Both the position numbers and the translations under genes were made by a program. This document shows positions 7,550 to 16,493 of a stretch of DNA of 64,000 nt, piece by piece. The notes below the pieces were generated by a model. It saw nothing but the letters and a program-made list of their open reading frames with translations, did not search any database and was not told the DNA's origin. Positions within the stretch are counted from its first letter, which is position 1, and each line of letters begins with the position of its first letter. Origin of the DNA: JAODBQ01 sp047602055 (lineage in GTDB: Bacteria; Actinomycetota; Acidimicrobiia; Acidimicrobiales; Ilumatobacteraceae); assembly GCA_047602055.1 (NCBI GenBank), contig JASGIG010000001.1, positions 744,001 through 808,000 of the forward strand. The letters run 5' to 3'.

Positions 7550-8920
7550 TTAGCCATGCCCCGCAGCCCGGAGCAGGTGGTCACGACGGTCGAGGGCGGC
7601 AGCGCGCAGCGCGTCGAGGTCGACCGTCGTGCAGCGGCCGTCGCGGACCACCACCCGGCCGTCGACGACGACGTCGCGCACCGACCGCCCGTCGGACGCC
7701 CACACGAGCTGGCGCACCGGATCGCTCGACGGCGGCAGCCACTGCACGCCACCGGTGTCGTGGACGACGAGGTCGGCGCGCCGCCCGGGGGCGAGCACGC
7801 CGAGCACGCCGCCCTTGCCGATCGCCGCCGCGCCCACCGACGTCGCCAACGCCAACGCGTCCGTCGCCGTGAACGAGGCCGGATCGCCGGTGCGGTCACG
7901 GATCAGGCCGGCGAGCAGCGTGGCAGCGCGCAGGACGTCGACGGCGTCGCCGGCGTTCTCGGCGTCGCAGCCGACGGCGAGGCGGGCGCCGACGCGCCAC
8001 AGGTCGTGGTATCGGCCAGCCGCGGTGACACCCTGGGCCAGGCGCAGGTAGGCCCACGGGCAGGCGGCGACGGCGGTGCCGGTTCGGGCGATCGCGTCGA
8101 CCTCGGCGTCGTCGACGTGCACGGCGTGGGCGACGAGCACGTGCGGGCCGAGCACGCCGAGCGCGTCGAGGTGGACGAACGGTCGCTGGCCGGTGCGCGC
8201 CAGGCAGGCACGTGCATCGCCGGCGTGCGGCGACATGTGGAACGTCAGGTGCGTCCCACGGTTGCCGGCCAGCTCCGCCGCGCCGGTGACCAGCTCGTCG
8301 GTCATCAGATCGTGCCCGACGAGCGTCACCCAGCCCTCGACGAGATCGCCCGTGCCCGACGGGTAGCGGTCGAGCAGGTCGGCGGCGCGGGCGAGCACCT
8401 CGCCGGCCGGCGCGGCGAGCGGACCGTCGCCGACGTCCCAGCCCCACCGGCCGAGCATCAGGCGCATGCCGACGTGGCGGGCCGCGGCGGCGACGCGATC
8501 CGGGTGGGCGACGGTGCCGGCTTCGACGGTGGTGGTGATCCCGTTCGTGACGGCGGCGACCGCGGCAAGCGTGGCCGACAGCTCGTCGTCGTCGGCCGAG
8601 TGGGCGCCGTGCACCGGGACGGCCCAGTCGAAGATGGCCGCCTGGCCGTCGATGTCGTCGGGGATGCACGAGGCGATCAGCCGGTCCCCGGTGAGGTGCT
8701 GGTGGGCGTTGACGTACCCCGGCGTGACGACCGTCGTGGCGTCGCCGACGACGGTGGCGTTCGGGTGACGACGACGCAGGTCGGCATACGTGCCAACACC
8801 GGCGATCTCGTGACCGGCGACGGCGACCGCCCCGTCGGCGATCGTGCCGCCGGCATCCATCGTCACCACGGTGCCGCGCACCAGCAGCTCAGTGGCCACG
8901 GACGGTGCGAGAGTCATCAC
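7550..8920 (-). CDS. Amidohydrolase (cytosine deaminase/chlorohydrolase-like)
   Basis: A 456-residue metal-dependent hydrolase of the ATZ/TRZ/cytosine-deaminase subgroup. The N-terminal beta domain is VRGTVVTMDAGG, metal ligands are in NAHQHL (about residues 70-75), FHMSPHAG, VAHAVHVDD and GCDAENAGD, and the C-terminus returns to a beta sandwich (GRRADLVVHD). This subgroup removes amino groups or halides from N-heterocycles; the exact substrate cannot be read. A second member of the same superfamily lies at 49355-50782. The start at 8920 gives a complete N-terminus. Divergent from the CAP-domain gene at 9065. Confidence 0.86.
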   Translation of the reverse strand: MMTLAPSVATELLVRGTVVTMDAGGTIADGAVAVAGHEIAGVGTYADLRRRHPNATVVGDATTVVTPGYVNAHQHLTGDRLIASCIPDDIDGQAAIFDWAVPVHGAHSADDDELSATLAAVAAVTNGITTTVEAGTVAHPDRVAAAARHVGMRLMLGRWGWDVGDGPLAAPAGEVLARAADLLDRYPSGTGDLVEGWVTLVGHDLMTDELVTGAAELAGNRGTHLTFHMSPHAGDARACLARTGQRPFVHLDALGVLGPHVLVAHAVHVDDAEVDAIARTGTAVAACPWAYLRLAQGVTAAGRYHDLWRVGARLAVGCDAENAGDAVDVLRAATLLAGLIRDRTGDPASFTATDALALATSVGAAAIGKGGVLGVLAPGRRADLVVHDTGGVQWLPPSSDPVRQLVWASDGRSVRDVVVDGRVVVRDGRCTTVDLDALRAAALDRRDHLLRAAGHG

Positions 8921-9064
8921 GCGACGTTGCTAGCCTGTAGCGAACATCGTCGCTGCGGTGTTACGGTCCCGTGACGGACGGGCACTCGTCGGCAATGGCG
9001 CCGGGGTGCGAGGCGGCGGAAGGCAAGCACACCCCCATCATCGAGCAGGAGCCACGTCCCGCGC

Positions 9065-9613
9065 ATGCACCGACTGCGATCACCTCGACCCCCGGCGCGC
9101 CTCGGCGCGTGGGGCGTCACCGCCGTCCTGGCGTTGACGGGGATCAACTCGCTGAACGCCAACGGATCTGGGGCCGCCGCAGGTGCCCCGGCGAAGCGTC
9201 TGCAGATCCCGACCACGACCGTGGCGCCGGTCGACGATGTCGCCGCGACGGTCGTCGCCCTGACGAACCAAGCCCGGGCAGAGGCCGGCGTAGCACCCGT
9301 CGTCGAGGATGGCCGGCTCGACGCCGCGGCCGGGGCGCACTCCGCCGACCAGGCCGCTCGATCGACGATGACCCACACCGGTGCCGACGGCTCCAACCCC
9401 GGGCAGCGGATGACCGCCGCCGGCTTCAAGTGGCAGACGTGGGGCGAGAACGTCGCCGCCGGCCAGACGTCGGCCGCCCAGGTCGTGCAGGCGTGGCTGA
9501 ACAGCCCCGGCCACCGGACGAACATGCTCAACGGCGCGTACAGCTCGATCGGCATCGGCGTCGCCACCGGCCCCAACGGTGTCCTCTACTGGACGATGGA
9601 CCTGGCCGGATAG
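9065..9613 (+). CDS. Secreted CAP-domain (SCP/PR1-like) protein
   Basis: A 182-residue exported protein. The N-terminal signal segment is LGAWGVTAVLALTGINSLNA, followed by a short Thr/Pro spacer and a CAP domain with NQARAEAGVAPV, HSADQAARSTMTHTGADG, GENVAAG and WLNSPGHRTNML, ending in the conserved YWTMDLAG. The His/Glu pattern of the CAP cavity is present. Bacterial members are extracellular, of mostly unknown function. An AGGAG lies 12-13 bases before the ATG, which is a little far. Confidence 0.88.
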   Translation: MHRLRSPRPPARLGAWGVTAVLALTGINSLNANGSGAAAGAPAKRLQIPTTTVAPVDDVAATVVALTNQARAEAGVAPVVEDGRLDAAAGAHSADQAARSTMTHTGADGSNPGQRMTAAGFKWQTWGENVAAGQTSAAQVVQAWLNSPGHRTNMLNGAYSSIGIGVATGPNGVLYWTMDLAG

Positions 9614-9736
9614 CCGGCCGCTCGATCACTCGGCCGCTCGGCCACTCGGCTCGATCCCAACGGCTGGTGACCGCTACCACGGAGGCGGGCGGGCGGCACG
9701 TCACCGGTCCGCTGTGCTGGTCCGGGTCCCACGTGT

Positions 9737-9804
9737 CCGTCCGAGTCGCAGGCGTTGGACCGCGCCGCGCCAGCGACTCGCACCGACCGCTGCGACTCGG
9801 ACGG
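9737..9804. terminator. Large inverted repeat between CAP gene and SNF2 gene
   Basis: CCGTCCGAGTCGCAG (9737-9751) pairs perfectly with CTGCGACTCGGACGG (9790-9804) around a 38-nt loop. No T run follows. It could end transcription of the CAP gene or mask the leader of the helicase gene; apart from this I see nothing in 9614-9853. Confidence 0.5.
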
Positions 9805-9853
9805 GCTGCGTGTCCAGCAGGGACCGTGACACCCCCGTCGTAGGCTCGGAGGG

Positions 9854-12800
9854 ATGGCAGTGCCGTCCGTCGCCGAGCGTGCCGGGCGGCTGGAGGTCAC
9901 CTGGGCCCGCGACGGGTTGCTCGCCTGGCAACCGGCGGCCAGCCGGACGGGTGGGAACCTGCGCACCACGATGTCCCGGTCGTTCGCCGGCGGCGGGCCG
10001 TGGTCGCACACGACGATCGCCCAGGTCCGCCTGCCGTTCGGCACGTTGCAGGTGATCGGCCAGCACATCGCTCCGGGGGCGTTCGTCACGATGGGCGACG
10101 TCGCCGACGGCGCCAGCGACTCGCTGCGCTGGTTCGCCGCCGCCCGCGATGCGGCGATCGAGCTGGTCCGCGCCGGGCAGGTGGTCCCGGTCGTCACCGG
10201 CGGCGCCGGGCGCACGTGGCAGGCGACATGGCGCCCCGCCGCCGGGCCCGGCGGCGAGCTCGTCGCCGCCCTCGCCGCGTCGATGCCACCCGTCTGCGCG
10301 GCGGCGTTCGTCCTCGACCACCCCGACGGCCACGAGCCGGCCGTGCTCGCCGCCGAGGTGCTCGACCGCCTCATCGACGTCGGCGCCCGAGCGGTCCTGC
10401 GGGCCACCGGCTGGCGGGCCGACCTCGGCACCACCCGTTCGCCGGCGGCCAGCGCGGCGCGTGCCGTCGGCCGCGGCCTGTCCGACTTGGTCGACCTCGC
10501 GCCGGTCGCCAACCCCGCCGTCGAGGTCGAGCTGGCCGCCGTCGCCGGCGCGCTCGAACGCATCGCCCGGCGCGTCGGCGGGCTGCCCGTCGTCGTCCCC
10601 CGCCTGCGCCTCGCCCTGCCCGGCGAGCCTGACGGCGACTGGCCGGTGAACCTCGAACTGGTCGACGTCGACGACCGCTCGCGCTGGTGCACCCTCGCCG
10701 AGCTCGCCGCCGGCGCCCCGGCCGCGCTGGCGCTCGCCGGTCGTGGCGGCCACGGCGCCGATCCGCCCACGGCGGCATCCACTGACCCCGCCGACCGGTC
10801 ACCGGTCGATGGCCGACCCGCCGTCGGCCACGACGGCACCGGCGAGGCGCTCGAACCGCCGTGCGACGGCGACCAGACCTTCGACCGGCGCGTCGCCGCG
10901 GTCGATCACGTCGCCACGGCCGCCACGACACGACTCACCGGCAGCGGAACCACGAACACCACGATCGCCGTGCGCCCCGCCGACGTCGACAGCGGCCACA
11001 CCGCCACCCGACATCCCAGTGCGCCCGCCACCGTCGACCTCACCGCGACGCAGCCCGTCGAGGGTGGACGCACCGCCAGCACCGCCGCACATGCAGCCGG
11101 CGGGGAGCGCACCAGTCATCCCGCCACCGTGCTCGCCGCGACGGCCGCGGCACCTGTGTCCGACGGCCACGACGACACCGACGGTCGGGTCGGTCTCGCG
11201 CTCGGCCTCCTCCGCCAGGTCGCCGACGACGCAGCCCAGCGCCTGACGACGCTGTTGCCCGAGGTGGTCGACGCGCTCGTCGAGCCGGAGCCGGCTGTCG
11301 ACGTCGACGCCGCCGCGCAGGTCCTCGAACGCTACGACGACGTGAGCGCCGCGGGCATCGAGGTCCTCGTCCCCGAGCAGCTCGCCCGGCGCCGCCCGCA
11401 GGTGCGGGCCACCGCGACGCCGGCCGGCGAGGGCTCGGGCCGCTTCGGCGCCGCGGCGCTGCTCGACTGGCGGCTCGTCGTCGACGGCGACGCCGTCGAC
11501 GAGGCTGCGCTGCAGCGCGCCGCCGACCAGGCCACCACGCTGCTGGAGGTCGGCGGGCGCTGGGTCCGGCTCGAAGGCGCCGACGTGCGCCGCGCCCTCG
11601 ACGCCGTCGCCGAGCATCGCCAGGAGCACGGCGAGGTGTCCACCCTCGGCCTGCTGCGCCTCGCCGCCGAGCTCGACGAGCAGGCGAGCACCGGCGATGG
11701 CGGCGACGACCTCGACGGCGATCCGCGGGCCGCCACCACGATCGCCGCCCCCGACGGCTGGCTGGCCGACCTCCTCGACGGCCTGCCGGACACGTCGCTG
11801 GCCGACGGCGACGTCCCGGCCGGGCTCGCCGCGACGCTCCGTCCCTACCAGCGGCGCGGCCTCGGCTGGCTGCAGTTCCTGGAGCGGCTCGGCCTCGGCG
11901 GCTGCCTGGCCGACGACATGGGTCTCGGCAAGACGGTGCAGCTGCTCGGCCACCTCGCCGGGCGCGACGGGCCACACCTGGTGCTGTGCCCGCTGTCGGT
12001 CGTGCGCAACTGGCAGCAGGAGGCGGCCCGCTTCGTCCCGCTCGCCCGGCTGCTCGTCCTCCACGGCACGGACCGGCCGCGAGCGGCCGCGCTGCAGCGC
12101 GCCGTGGCCGCCGCCGACATCGTCATCACCACCTACCAGTCGGCCACCCGTGACATCGACGCCCTCGCCGAGGTGGGGTGGACGACGGTGGTGCTCGACG
12201 AGGCCCAGGCCGTCAAGAACCCGCACACCCATGCGGCGAAGGCGGTGCGCCGGCTCCCGGCGCAGCAGCGCATCGCTCTCACCGGCACGCCGGTGGAGAA
12301 CCGCCTCGGCGAGCTGTGGGCGATCCTCGACGCGGTCGCGCCCGGGCTGCTCGGCTCGGAGGCGCACTTCCGGGAACGCTTCGCCATCCCGATCGAACGC
12401 CGTCACGACGAGGCGGCCGCGGCCGCGCTACGGCGGATGACCGCCCCGTTCCTGCTGCGGCGCACGAAGGCCGACAAGTCGCTCGTGCCCGACCTGCCGA
12501 ACAAGGTGGAGCAGGTGGCGTGGGCGACGCTGACGCGCGAGCAGGCGACGATGTACCAGGCCGTCGTCGATCAGCTGCTGCTCGACGCCGAGCAGGCCAG
12601 CGGGATGAAGCGCCGTGGCCTGGTACTCGCCGCGCTCACCCGGCTCAAGCAGATCTGCAACCACCCTGCCCACGCCCTCGGCGACGGGTCGCGCCTCGGC
12701 GGCCGCAGCGGCAAGCTCGCTCGTTTCGACGAGCTGGTCACCGACCTGCTCGACGCCGGCGAGCAGGCGCTCGTCTTCACCCAGTACCGGGTGATGGGTG

Positions 12801-13249
12801 AGCTGCTCGCCCGCCACGTCGGCGAGCGCTTCCAGCTGGCGGCGCCGTTCCTGCACGGCGGCGTCGCCCGCACGTCGCGGGACCGCATGGTCGCCCGCTT
12901 CCAGGACGGCGAGGGGTCGCCGCTGCTGATCGTCTCGCTGAAGGCCGGCGGCACCGGTCTGAACCTCACGGCGGCGAGCCGCGTCGTCCACTACGACCGC
13001 TGGTGGAACCCTGCCGTGGAGGACCAGGCCACCGACCGGGCGTGGCGGATCGGCCAGACGCAGTCGGTGTTCGTCCACAAGCTGGTCTGCCAGGGCACCG
13101 TCGAGGAGCGCGTCGCCCAGCTGATCGACGACAAGCGGGCGCTGGCCGACGCCGTCGTCGGCACCGGCGGCGAGCAGTGGCTCAGCGAGCTGAGCACGGA
13201 CGAGCTGCGCGGCCTGGTGACGCTCGATCGGGCAGCGGTGACACCGTGA
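9854..13249 (+). CDS. SNF2-family DEAD/DEAH helicase/translocase
   Basis: A 1131-residue ATP-dependent DNA translocase of the bacterial SNF2 type. The N-terminal about 600 residues are the SNF2-associated region (contains VPEQLARRRPQVRAT and an Ala-rich segment LLDWRLVVDGDAVDEA), interrupted by a low-complexity insert near residues 300-430. The motor follows: ADDMGLGKTVQLLGHL (about 690), TTYQSATRDI, VLDEAQAVKNP (about 780), LTGTPVENRLGELW. The C-terminal lobe has LHGGVARTSRDRMV, SLKAGGTGLNL and DRWWNPAVEDQATDRAWRIGQT. The ATG at 9854 has GGAGGG upstream. It overlaps the SWIM gene by 4 bases, a pairing known for this family. Probable role in remodelling DNA-protein or RNA polymerase complexes. 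Confidence 0.93.
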   Translation: MAVPSVAERAGRLEVTWARDGLLAWQPAASRTGGNLRTTMSRSFAGGGPWSHTTIAQVRLPFGTLQVIGQHIAPGAFVTMGDVADGASDSLRWFAAARDAAIELVRAGQVVPVVTGGAGRTWQATWRPAAGPGGELVAALAASMPPVCAAAFVLDHPDGHEPAVLAAEVLDRLIDVGARAVLRATGWRADLGTTRSPAASAARAVGRGLSDLVDLAPVANPAVEVELAAVAGALERIARRVGGLPVVVPRLRLALPGEPDGDWPVNLELVDVDDRSRWCTLAELAAGAPAALALAGRGGHGADPPTAASTDPADRSPVDGRPAVGHDGTGEALEPPCDGDQTFDRRVAAVDHVATAATTRLTGSGTTNTTIAVRPADVDSGHTATRHPSAPATVDLTATQPVEGGRTASTAAHAAGGERTSHPATVLAATAAAPVSDGHDDTDGRVGLALGLLRQVADDAAQRLTTLLPEVVDALVEPEPAVDVDAAAQVLERYDDVSAAGIEVLVPEQLARRRPQVRATATPAGEGSGRFGAAALLDWRLVVDGDAVDEAALQRAADQATTLLEVGGRWVRLEGADVRRALDAVAEHRQEHGEVSTLGLLRLAAELDEQASTGDGGDDLDGDPRAATTIAAPDGWLADLLDGLPDTSLADGDVPAGLAATLRPYQRRGLGWLQFLERLGLGGCLADDMGLGKTVQLLGHLAGRDGPHLVLCPLSVVRNWQQEAARFVPLARLLVLHGTDRPRAAALQRAVAAADIVITTYQSATRDIDALAEVGWTTVVLDEAQAVKNPHTHAAKAVRRLPAQQRIALTGTPVENRLGELWAILDAVAPGLLGSEAHFRERFAIPIERRHDEAAAAALRRMTAPFLLRRTKADKSLVPDLPNKVEQVAWATLTREQATMYQAVVDQLLLDAEQASGMKRRGLVLAALTRLKQICNHPAHALGDGSRLGGRSGKLARFDELVTDLLDAGEQALVFTQYRVMGELLARHVGERFQLAAPFLHGGVARTSRDRMVARFQDGEGSPLLIVSLKAGGTGLNLTAASRVVHYDRWWNPAVEDQATDRAWRIGQTQSVFVHKLVCQGTVEERVAQLIDDKRALADAVVGTGGEQWLSELSTDELRGLVTLDRAAVTP

Positions 13250-13986
13250 TCGGCCTCGTGCCACGGCCGCGGCGCAAGGACGACCTCGCCGGGGCGCCGG
13301 GCAAGCTGCTCGGGACGATGATCTCGGTGACGACGGCCGGCCTGCTCGACCCGGTGCGCTTCCGGCGGGGCAAGGAGTACACGGCCGGCGGGGCGGTGAC
13401 GTCGATGTCGGTCGAGCCGGGCATGCTGCGCGCCGAGGTGCAGGGCAGCCGCCGTGCCCCGTACGACGTCGTGGTGCGCACCGCCACGGTGCCTTCGCTC
13501 GCCGCCGGCGCCAACCCGGCGGCGATGCCGACGCTCGCGCCCGACCCCGGCGACGTGCGCACGTCGTGCTCGTGCCCGGACGCCACCGAGGGAACGTGCA
13601 AGCACGCCGCCGCGGCGCTGCTCGCGTTCGCCGACGAGGTCGCGTTGCGACCGGAGCTGCTCGTCGCCTGGCGCTGTGCCGACGGCGCCGCCGCCCCGGC
13701 CCGGGCGACGATCGGCTCGCGCCGCCCCGCCGCTGGCGCTCGTCGGCCGGAACCGGTGGCGCCGGCGTCCCCGTTCGAGACCGACGAGTGGGCCGCGTTC
13801 GTCGCCGCGCCGTCGACCAGGCCGTCGGGTGGCCCGGACCTCGACGCCACGCTCGCGAACGTGCTCGGCACCGTGCGCGCCGCCCCGCCCGCCGTGCTCG
13901 GCAACGAGCGCGTCGCCGGCGTCGACGTCTCGGCGATGGTCCGCAGCGCGCTGGCGGCGATGCGCGCCGCACGCGACGTGCTCTGA
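13246..13986 (+). CDS. SWIM zinc-finger protein
   Basis: A 246-residue partner of the preceding SNF2 protein. The SWIM motif is CSCPDATEGTCKHAAAALLAFA (Cys-x-Cys ... Cys-x-His, residues about 107-120). The N-terminal half resembles the beta-rich region common to bacterial SWIM proteins (FRRGKEYTAGGAVTSMSVEPG). The C-terminal half is Ala/Arg-rich, with LDATLANVLGTVRAAPPAVLG. The GTG start overlaps the helicase stop in GTGA, so the two are translationally coupled. Likely a DNA- or protein-binding adaptor of the helicase; direct function unproven. Confidence 0.88.
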   Translation: MIGLVPRPRRKDDLAGAPGKLLGTMISVTTAGLLDPVRFRRGKEYTAGGAVTSMSVEPGMLRAEVQGSRRAPYDVVVRTATVPSLAAGANPAAMPTLAPDPGDVRTSCSCPDATEGTCKHAAAALLAFADEVALRPELLVAWRCADGAAAPARATIGSRRPAAGARRPEPVAPASPFETDEWAAFVAAPSTRPSGGPDLDATLANVLGTVRAAPPAVLGNERVAGVDVSAMVRSALAAMRAARDVL

Positions 13987-14009
13987 CGTCGCGTGCGAGC
14001 GCCCTCCAG

Positions 14010-14240
14010 GCGTTTGCGTCACGACACAAACGGACATGTCGGTTTGAGCGCTGACACAAGGCCCGGAAGGGTTCCGACAGGCTGGCAGCGGTACTGCCGG
14101 GTTTGTGTGAGCCCACAGACACGCACGTCGGTTTGTGCGCTGACACAAACCGAGGTGCGACGACCTGTGAGGCAGTCGTCCCGGGTTTGTGTCACGACAC
14201 AGACATGCATGTCGCTTTGTGCGCTGACTCAAAGCCCGGG
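14010..14240 (+). repeat. Array of three about 56-bp palindromic units (family R3)
   Basis: Units at 14010-14063, 14098-14153 and 14180-14240, spaced by 34 and 26 bp of unlike sequence. Each is a near-palindrome: GTTTGTGTCA then about 8 variable bases, a centre such as GACATGCATGTC, then TTTGTGCGCTGACACAAA. A second array with two units in the opposite orientation lies at 37862-38003. The region from 13987 to 14366 holds no gene; it contains this array and the two operators that follow. There are no cas genes, and the units are too divergent for CRISPR. Confidence 0.88.
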
Positions 14241-14276
14241 TAAGGGGGGCGGGTCGGGCGTTGAGTATGGCGCGAG

Positions 14277-14289
14277 ATGGTCTGACCAT
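14277..14289. promoter_or_regulatory. FadR-type operator, distal copy
   Basis: ATGGTCTGACCAT, a perfect 6+1+6 palindrome matching the TGGTC-N-GACCA pattern bound by FadR-subfamily GntR proteins. Its centre is 43 bp (about four helical turns) from an identical 13-bp site at 14320. Confidence 0.8.
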
Positions 14290-14319
14290 CCGACCCGGGA
14301 TGCCGGTACCACAGCCGAT

Positions 14320-14332
14320 ATGGTCTGACCAT
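14320..14332. promoter_or_regulatory. FadR-type operator, proximal copy
   Basis: Second ATGGTCTGACCAT, 35 bp before the GTG of the regulator gene at 14367. It probably mediates autoregulation. Confidence 0.8.
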
Positions 14333-14366
14333 CAGTCCGACGTTCGACCCCGTCCGGCGTGACACT

Positions 14367-14999
14367 GTGTCCGCCCAGGTGCGCCAGCGCCTGACGGACG
14401 CGATCCACGCCGGCGACCTCGCCCCCGGCAGCCCGCTGCCGCCGGAGCGGGTGCTGTGCCAGGAGTTCGGGGTGGCCCGCACCTCGGTGCGCGAGGCGAT
14501 CCAGGGCCTGGTCATCGCCGGGTTCGTCGAGCGCCGGGGCAACCGCTCGGTCGTCGCCGAACGCTCCCCCGGGCTGGACCTGTGCCCGGACGACCCGTCG
14601 ACGACCGTCGTGCACCTGCTGGAACTGCGCCGAGTCGTCGAGCCGGCGCTCGCCGCGCTGGCCGCCGAGCGGGCCACGCCATCACAACGCCGAGCGATCG
14701 CCGCGGTCGTCGAACCGGCCCCGGCAAGTCTCGACGAGATCCGCCGCGCCGACCCTGCGCTCGCGGCGACTTGCGCCCAGGCCGCGGCTAGCCCGCTGCT
14801 CGCCGACGTCCACGCCAGGGCGATGGCGCTCGGTCAGACCAGCGGGGCGCTGGCGGCGATGTGGTCGGCCGCCGACGACTCCAGCGATCCTGGCCGAGCA
14901 CTGACGACCCTGGCCCGCGCCGTCGTCGTCGGCGATGCCGACGCCGCCCGCGAGGCGGCCACCGACCTCCTCGGCCTCGTCGAGGTCGCCCCCGTCTGA
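14367..14999 (+). CDS. FadR-subfamily GntR transcriptional regulator
   Basis: A 210-residue regulator. The winged helix is VRQRLTDAIHAGDLAPGSPLP, PERVLCQEFGVARTSVREAI and QGLVIAGFVERRGNRSVV (residues about 5-62). The rest is a helical FCD-like domain (VVHLLELRRVVEPALAALAAE) that seems shorter than usual. The GTG at 14367 is the only usual start, but the upstream in-frame residues FDPVRRDT resemble the N-terminus of many relatives, so translation may begin earlier, for example at the CTG at 14325 on a leaderless-like transcript. Two identical operators lie upstream. No catabolic gene follows on this strand, so the regulated genes are unknown. Confidence 0.85.
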   Translation: MSAQVRQRLTDAIHAGDLAPGSPLPPERVLCQEFGVARTSVREAIQGLVIAGFVERRGNRSVVAERSPGLDLCPDDPSTTVVHLLELRRVVEPALAALAAERATPSQRRAIAAVVEPAPASLDEIRRADPALAATCAQAAASPLLADVHARAMALGQTSGALAAMWSAADDSSDPGRALTTLARAVVVGDADAAREAATDLLGLVEVAPV

Positions 15000-15024
15000 C
15001 CGTCAGCCCACCGTCCCGGCGCGC

Positions 15025-15063
15025 GATGAGTGATGAGCCGGACAAGTCGGCTCATCGCTCATC
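15025..15063. terminator. Bidirectional hairpin between convergent genes
   Basis: GATGAGTGATGAGCC (15025-15039) pairs with GGCTCATCGCTCATC (15049-15063); one G-U pair, with a further G-C pair closing a 7-nt loop. It lies between the FadR-type regulator and the convergent aldo/keto reductase. No T run, as is common in high-GC actinobacteria. Confidence 0.7.
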
Positions 15064-15098
15064 TCACGACCCGGGCGAGCGGAGGACGACGTCGCGGG

Positions 15099-16095
15099 TC
15101 AGATCGCGTCGGCGGGGTTGACGTTCTCGCCGGGGGCGACGATCGCGTCGATCGCCGAACGAGCGCCCGACGGCAGCGCCGGCACGCCGGCGGCGAGCAG
15201 GTCGTCGAGCTGCTGGCGCGTCCGCGGGCCGATCGACCGCGGCGCTGACGGCCGGGTCGTCGAGCACGAACGCGAGCGCCAGCTGCACGAGCGTCAGACC
15301 GCAGTCGGTGGCCACCACGGACAGGCGGTCGACGAGCGCCAGCTTGCGCCGGCGAACCGCCGAGTCGCGATGGTCGAAGTGCTCACCCTGGCGGTTGGCC
15401 CGCGACGTCTCGTCGTCCGATGCCGACGTCTGCTGGTACTTGCCGGTCAGCCAGCCGCCGTTGAGCGGCGCCCACACGAGCACGCCGAGGTCGTGGCGCC
15501 GGCACGCCGGCAGCACCGACGTCTCGATGCCGCGGGCCAGGATCGAGTACGGCGGCTGCTCCACCGTCGGCGCGGCGAGACCCGACGCAGCCGCCACCGA
15601 CTGCAGCTCGTCGAGCAGCGGCGCCGGGAACGTCGACGTGCCGACCGCCCCGATCTTCCCGGCCGAGACCAGGTCGTCGAACGCCCCGAGCGTCTCGGCC
15701 AGCGGCACCGACGGGTCGGGGCGATGCATCTGGTACAGGTCGATGTGCTCGACGCCGAGCCGCCGCAGGCTGGCCTCGCACGACGAGCGGATCCAGCGCG
15801 CCGACAGGCCACGGTGCAGCGGGTCGCCGTCCATCGGGTTGCCGCACTTCGTCGCCAGCACCACCCGGTCGCGCCGGCCGCGCAGCGCGTCGCCGAGGAT
15901 CTCCTCCGACCGCCCGAAGTCGTAGATGTCGGCGGTGTCGAACAGTGTGATCCCGGCGTCGAGCGCCCGGTGGACCATCCGCCGGCACGCCGCCGGATCG
16001 GGTTGCCCCCACGCCCCGAACATCATCGTCCCGAGGGCGATCGGGGCGACCGCCAGCCCCGACGAGCCCAGCCGGCGGGGCGCCATCTCCGTCAC
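15099..16095 (-). CDS. Aldo/keto reductase (frameshifted near the 3' end)
   Basis: An NADPH-dependent oxidoreductase with the AKR TIM barrel: RLGSSGLAVAPIALGTMMFG at the start, catalytic Asp/Tyr in DTADIYDFG, Lys in LATKCG and His in YQMHRPDPS, then WAPLNGGWLTGKY. After LAFVLDDPAVSAAV one extra base near 15230 shifts the frame. The corrected frame reads IGPRTRQQLDDLLAAGVPAL and ends at 15099 (ENVNPADAI). The uncorrected frame runs to 15064. The GTG start at 16095 overlaps the stop of the NTF2-like gene. Third gene of a small operon with the VOC and NTF2-like genes; substrate unknown. Confidence 0.86.
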
Positions 16096-16493
16096 GCCAA
16101 CCCCGCCTGGCGCTGGAACACGAGGCTGTCCCAATAGTCGACGCGCCGGGCGATCAGCCCGTCGCGCACGTCGAAGCGCATCATCCCGCGCACCGCGATC
16201 GGCCGGCCGTCGACGACGGCGCGCAGCGTGTAGGCCACGGCGACCTTGGAATCCACGGCGATGACGTCCTCGACCTCGTAGCGCAGTCCCGGCATCGACG
16301 CCAGGAACGCCGGCAGGCGGGCCAGGTACGAGGAGCGCCCGACGCAGCCGCTGCCGAGCGCCGCGGTGTGCTCGTTGACGAAGTCGTCGGTGACGTGCTC
16401 GACGACGAGGTTTGGGTCACCGGCAGTGAACGACGCCAGGTACGAACGGCAGACGTCGACGGGCGGCAACGGCGCCGGAGCCGTCAGCCCCAC
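16092..16493 (-). CDS. NTF2-like (SnoaL/ketosteroid isomerase-type) protein
   Basis: A 133-residue single-domain alpha+beta barrel protein: VCRSYLASFTAGDPNLVVEHVTDDFVNEH, then YLARLPAFLASMPGLRYEVEDVIAVDSKVAVAYTL and MMRFDVRDGLIARRVDYWDSL. It could be an isomerase, hydrolase or non-catalytic binding protein; no certain catalytic triad is seen. The GTG start at 16493 lies inside the end of the VOC gene, and the stop overlaps the AKR start, which shows a tight operon. The start could be slightly downstream. Confidence 0.82.
   Translation of the reverse strand: MGLTAPAPLPPVDVCRSYLASFTAGDPNLVVEHVTDDFVNEHTAALGSGCVGRSSYLARLPAFLASMPGLRYEVEDVIAVDSKVAVAYTLRAVVDGRPIAVRGMMRFDVRDGLIARRVDYWDSLVFQRQAGLA

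Noticed and set aside
14010..14240. CRISPR array
   Set aside because: Units are palindromic and divergent, only three copies, spacers of unequal length, and no cas genes in the window. Better described as palindromic repeats.
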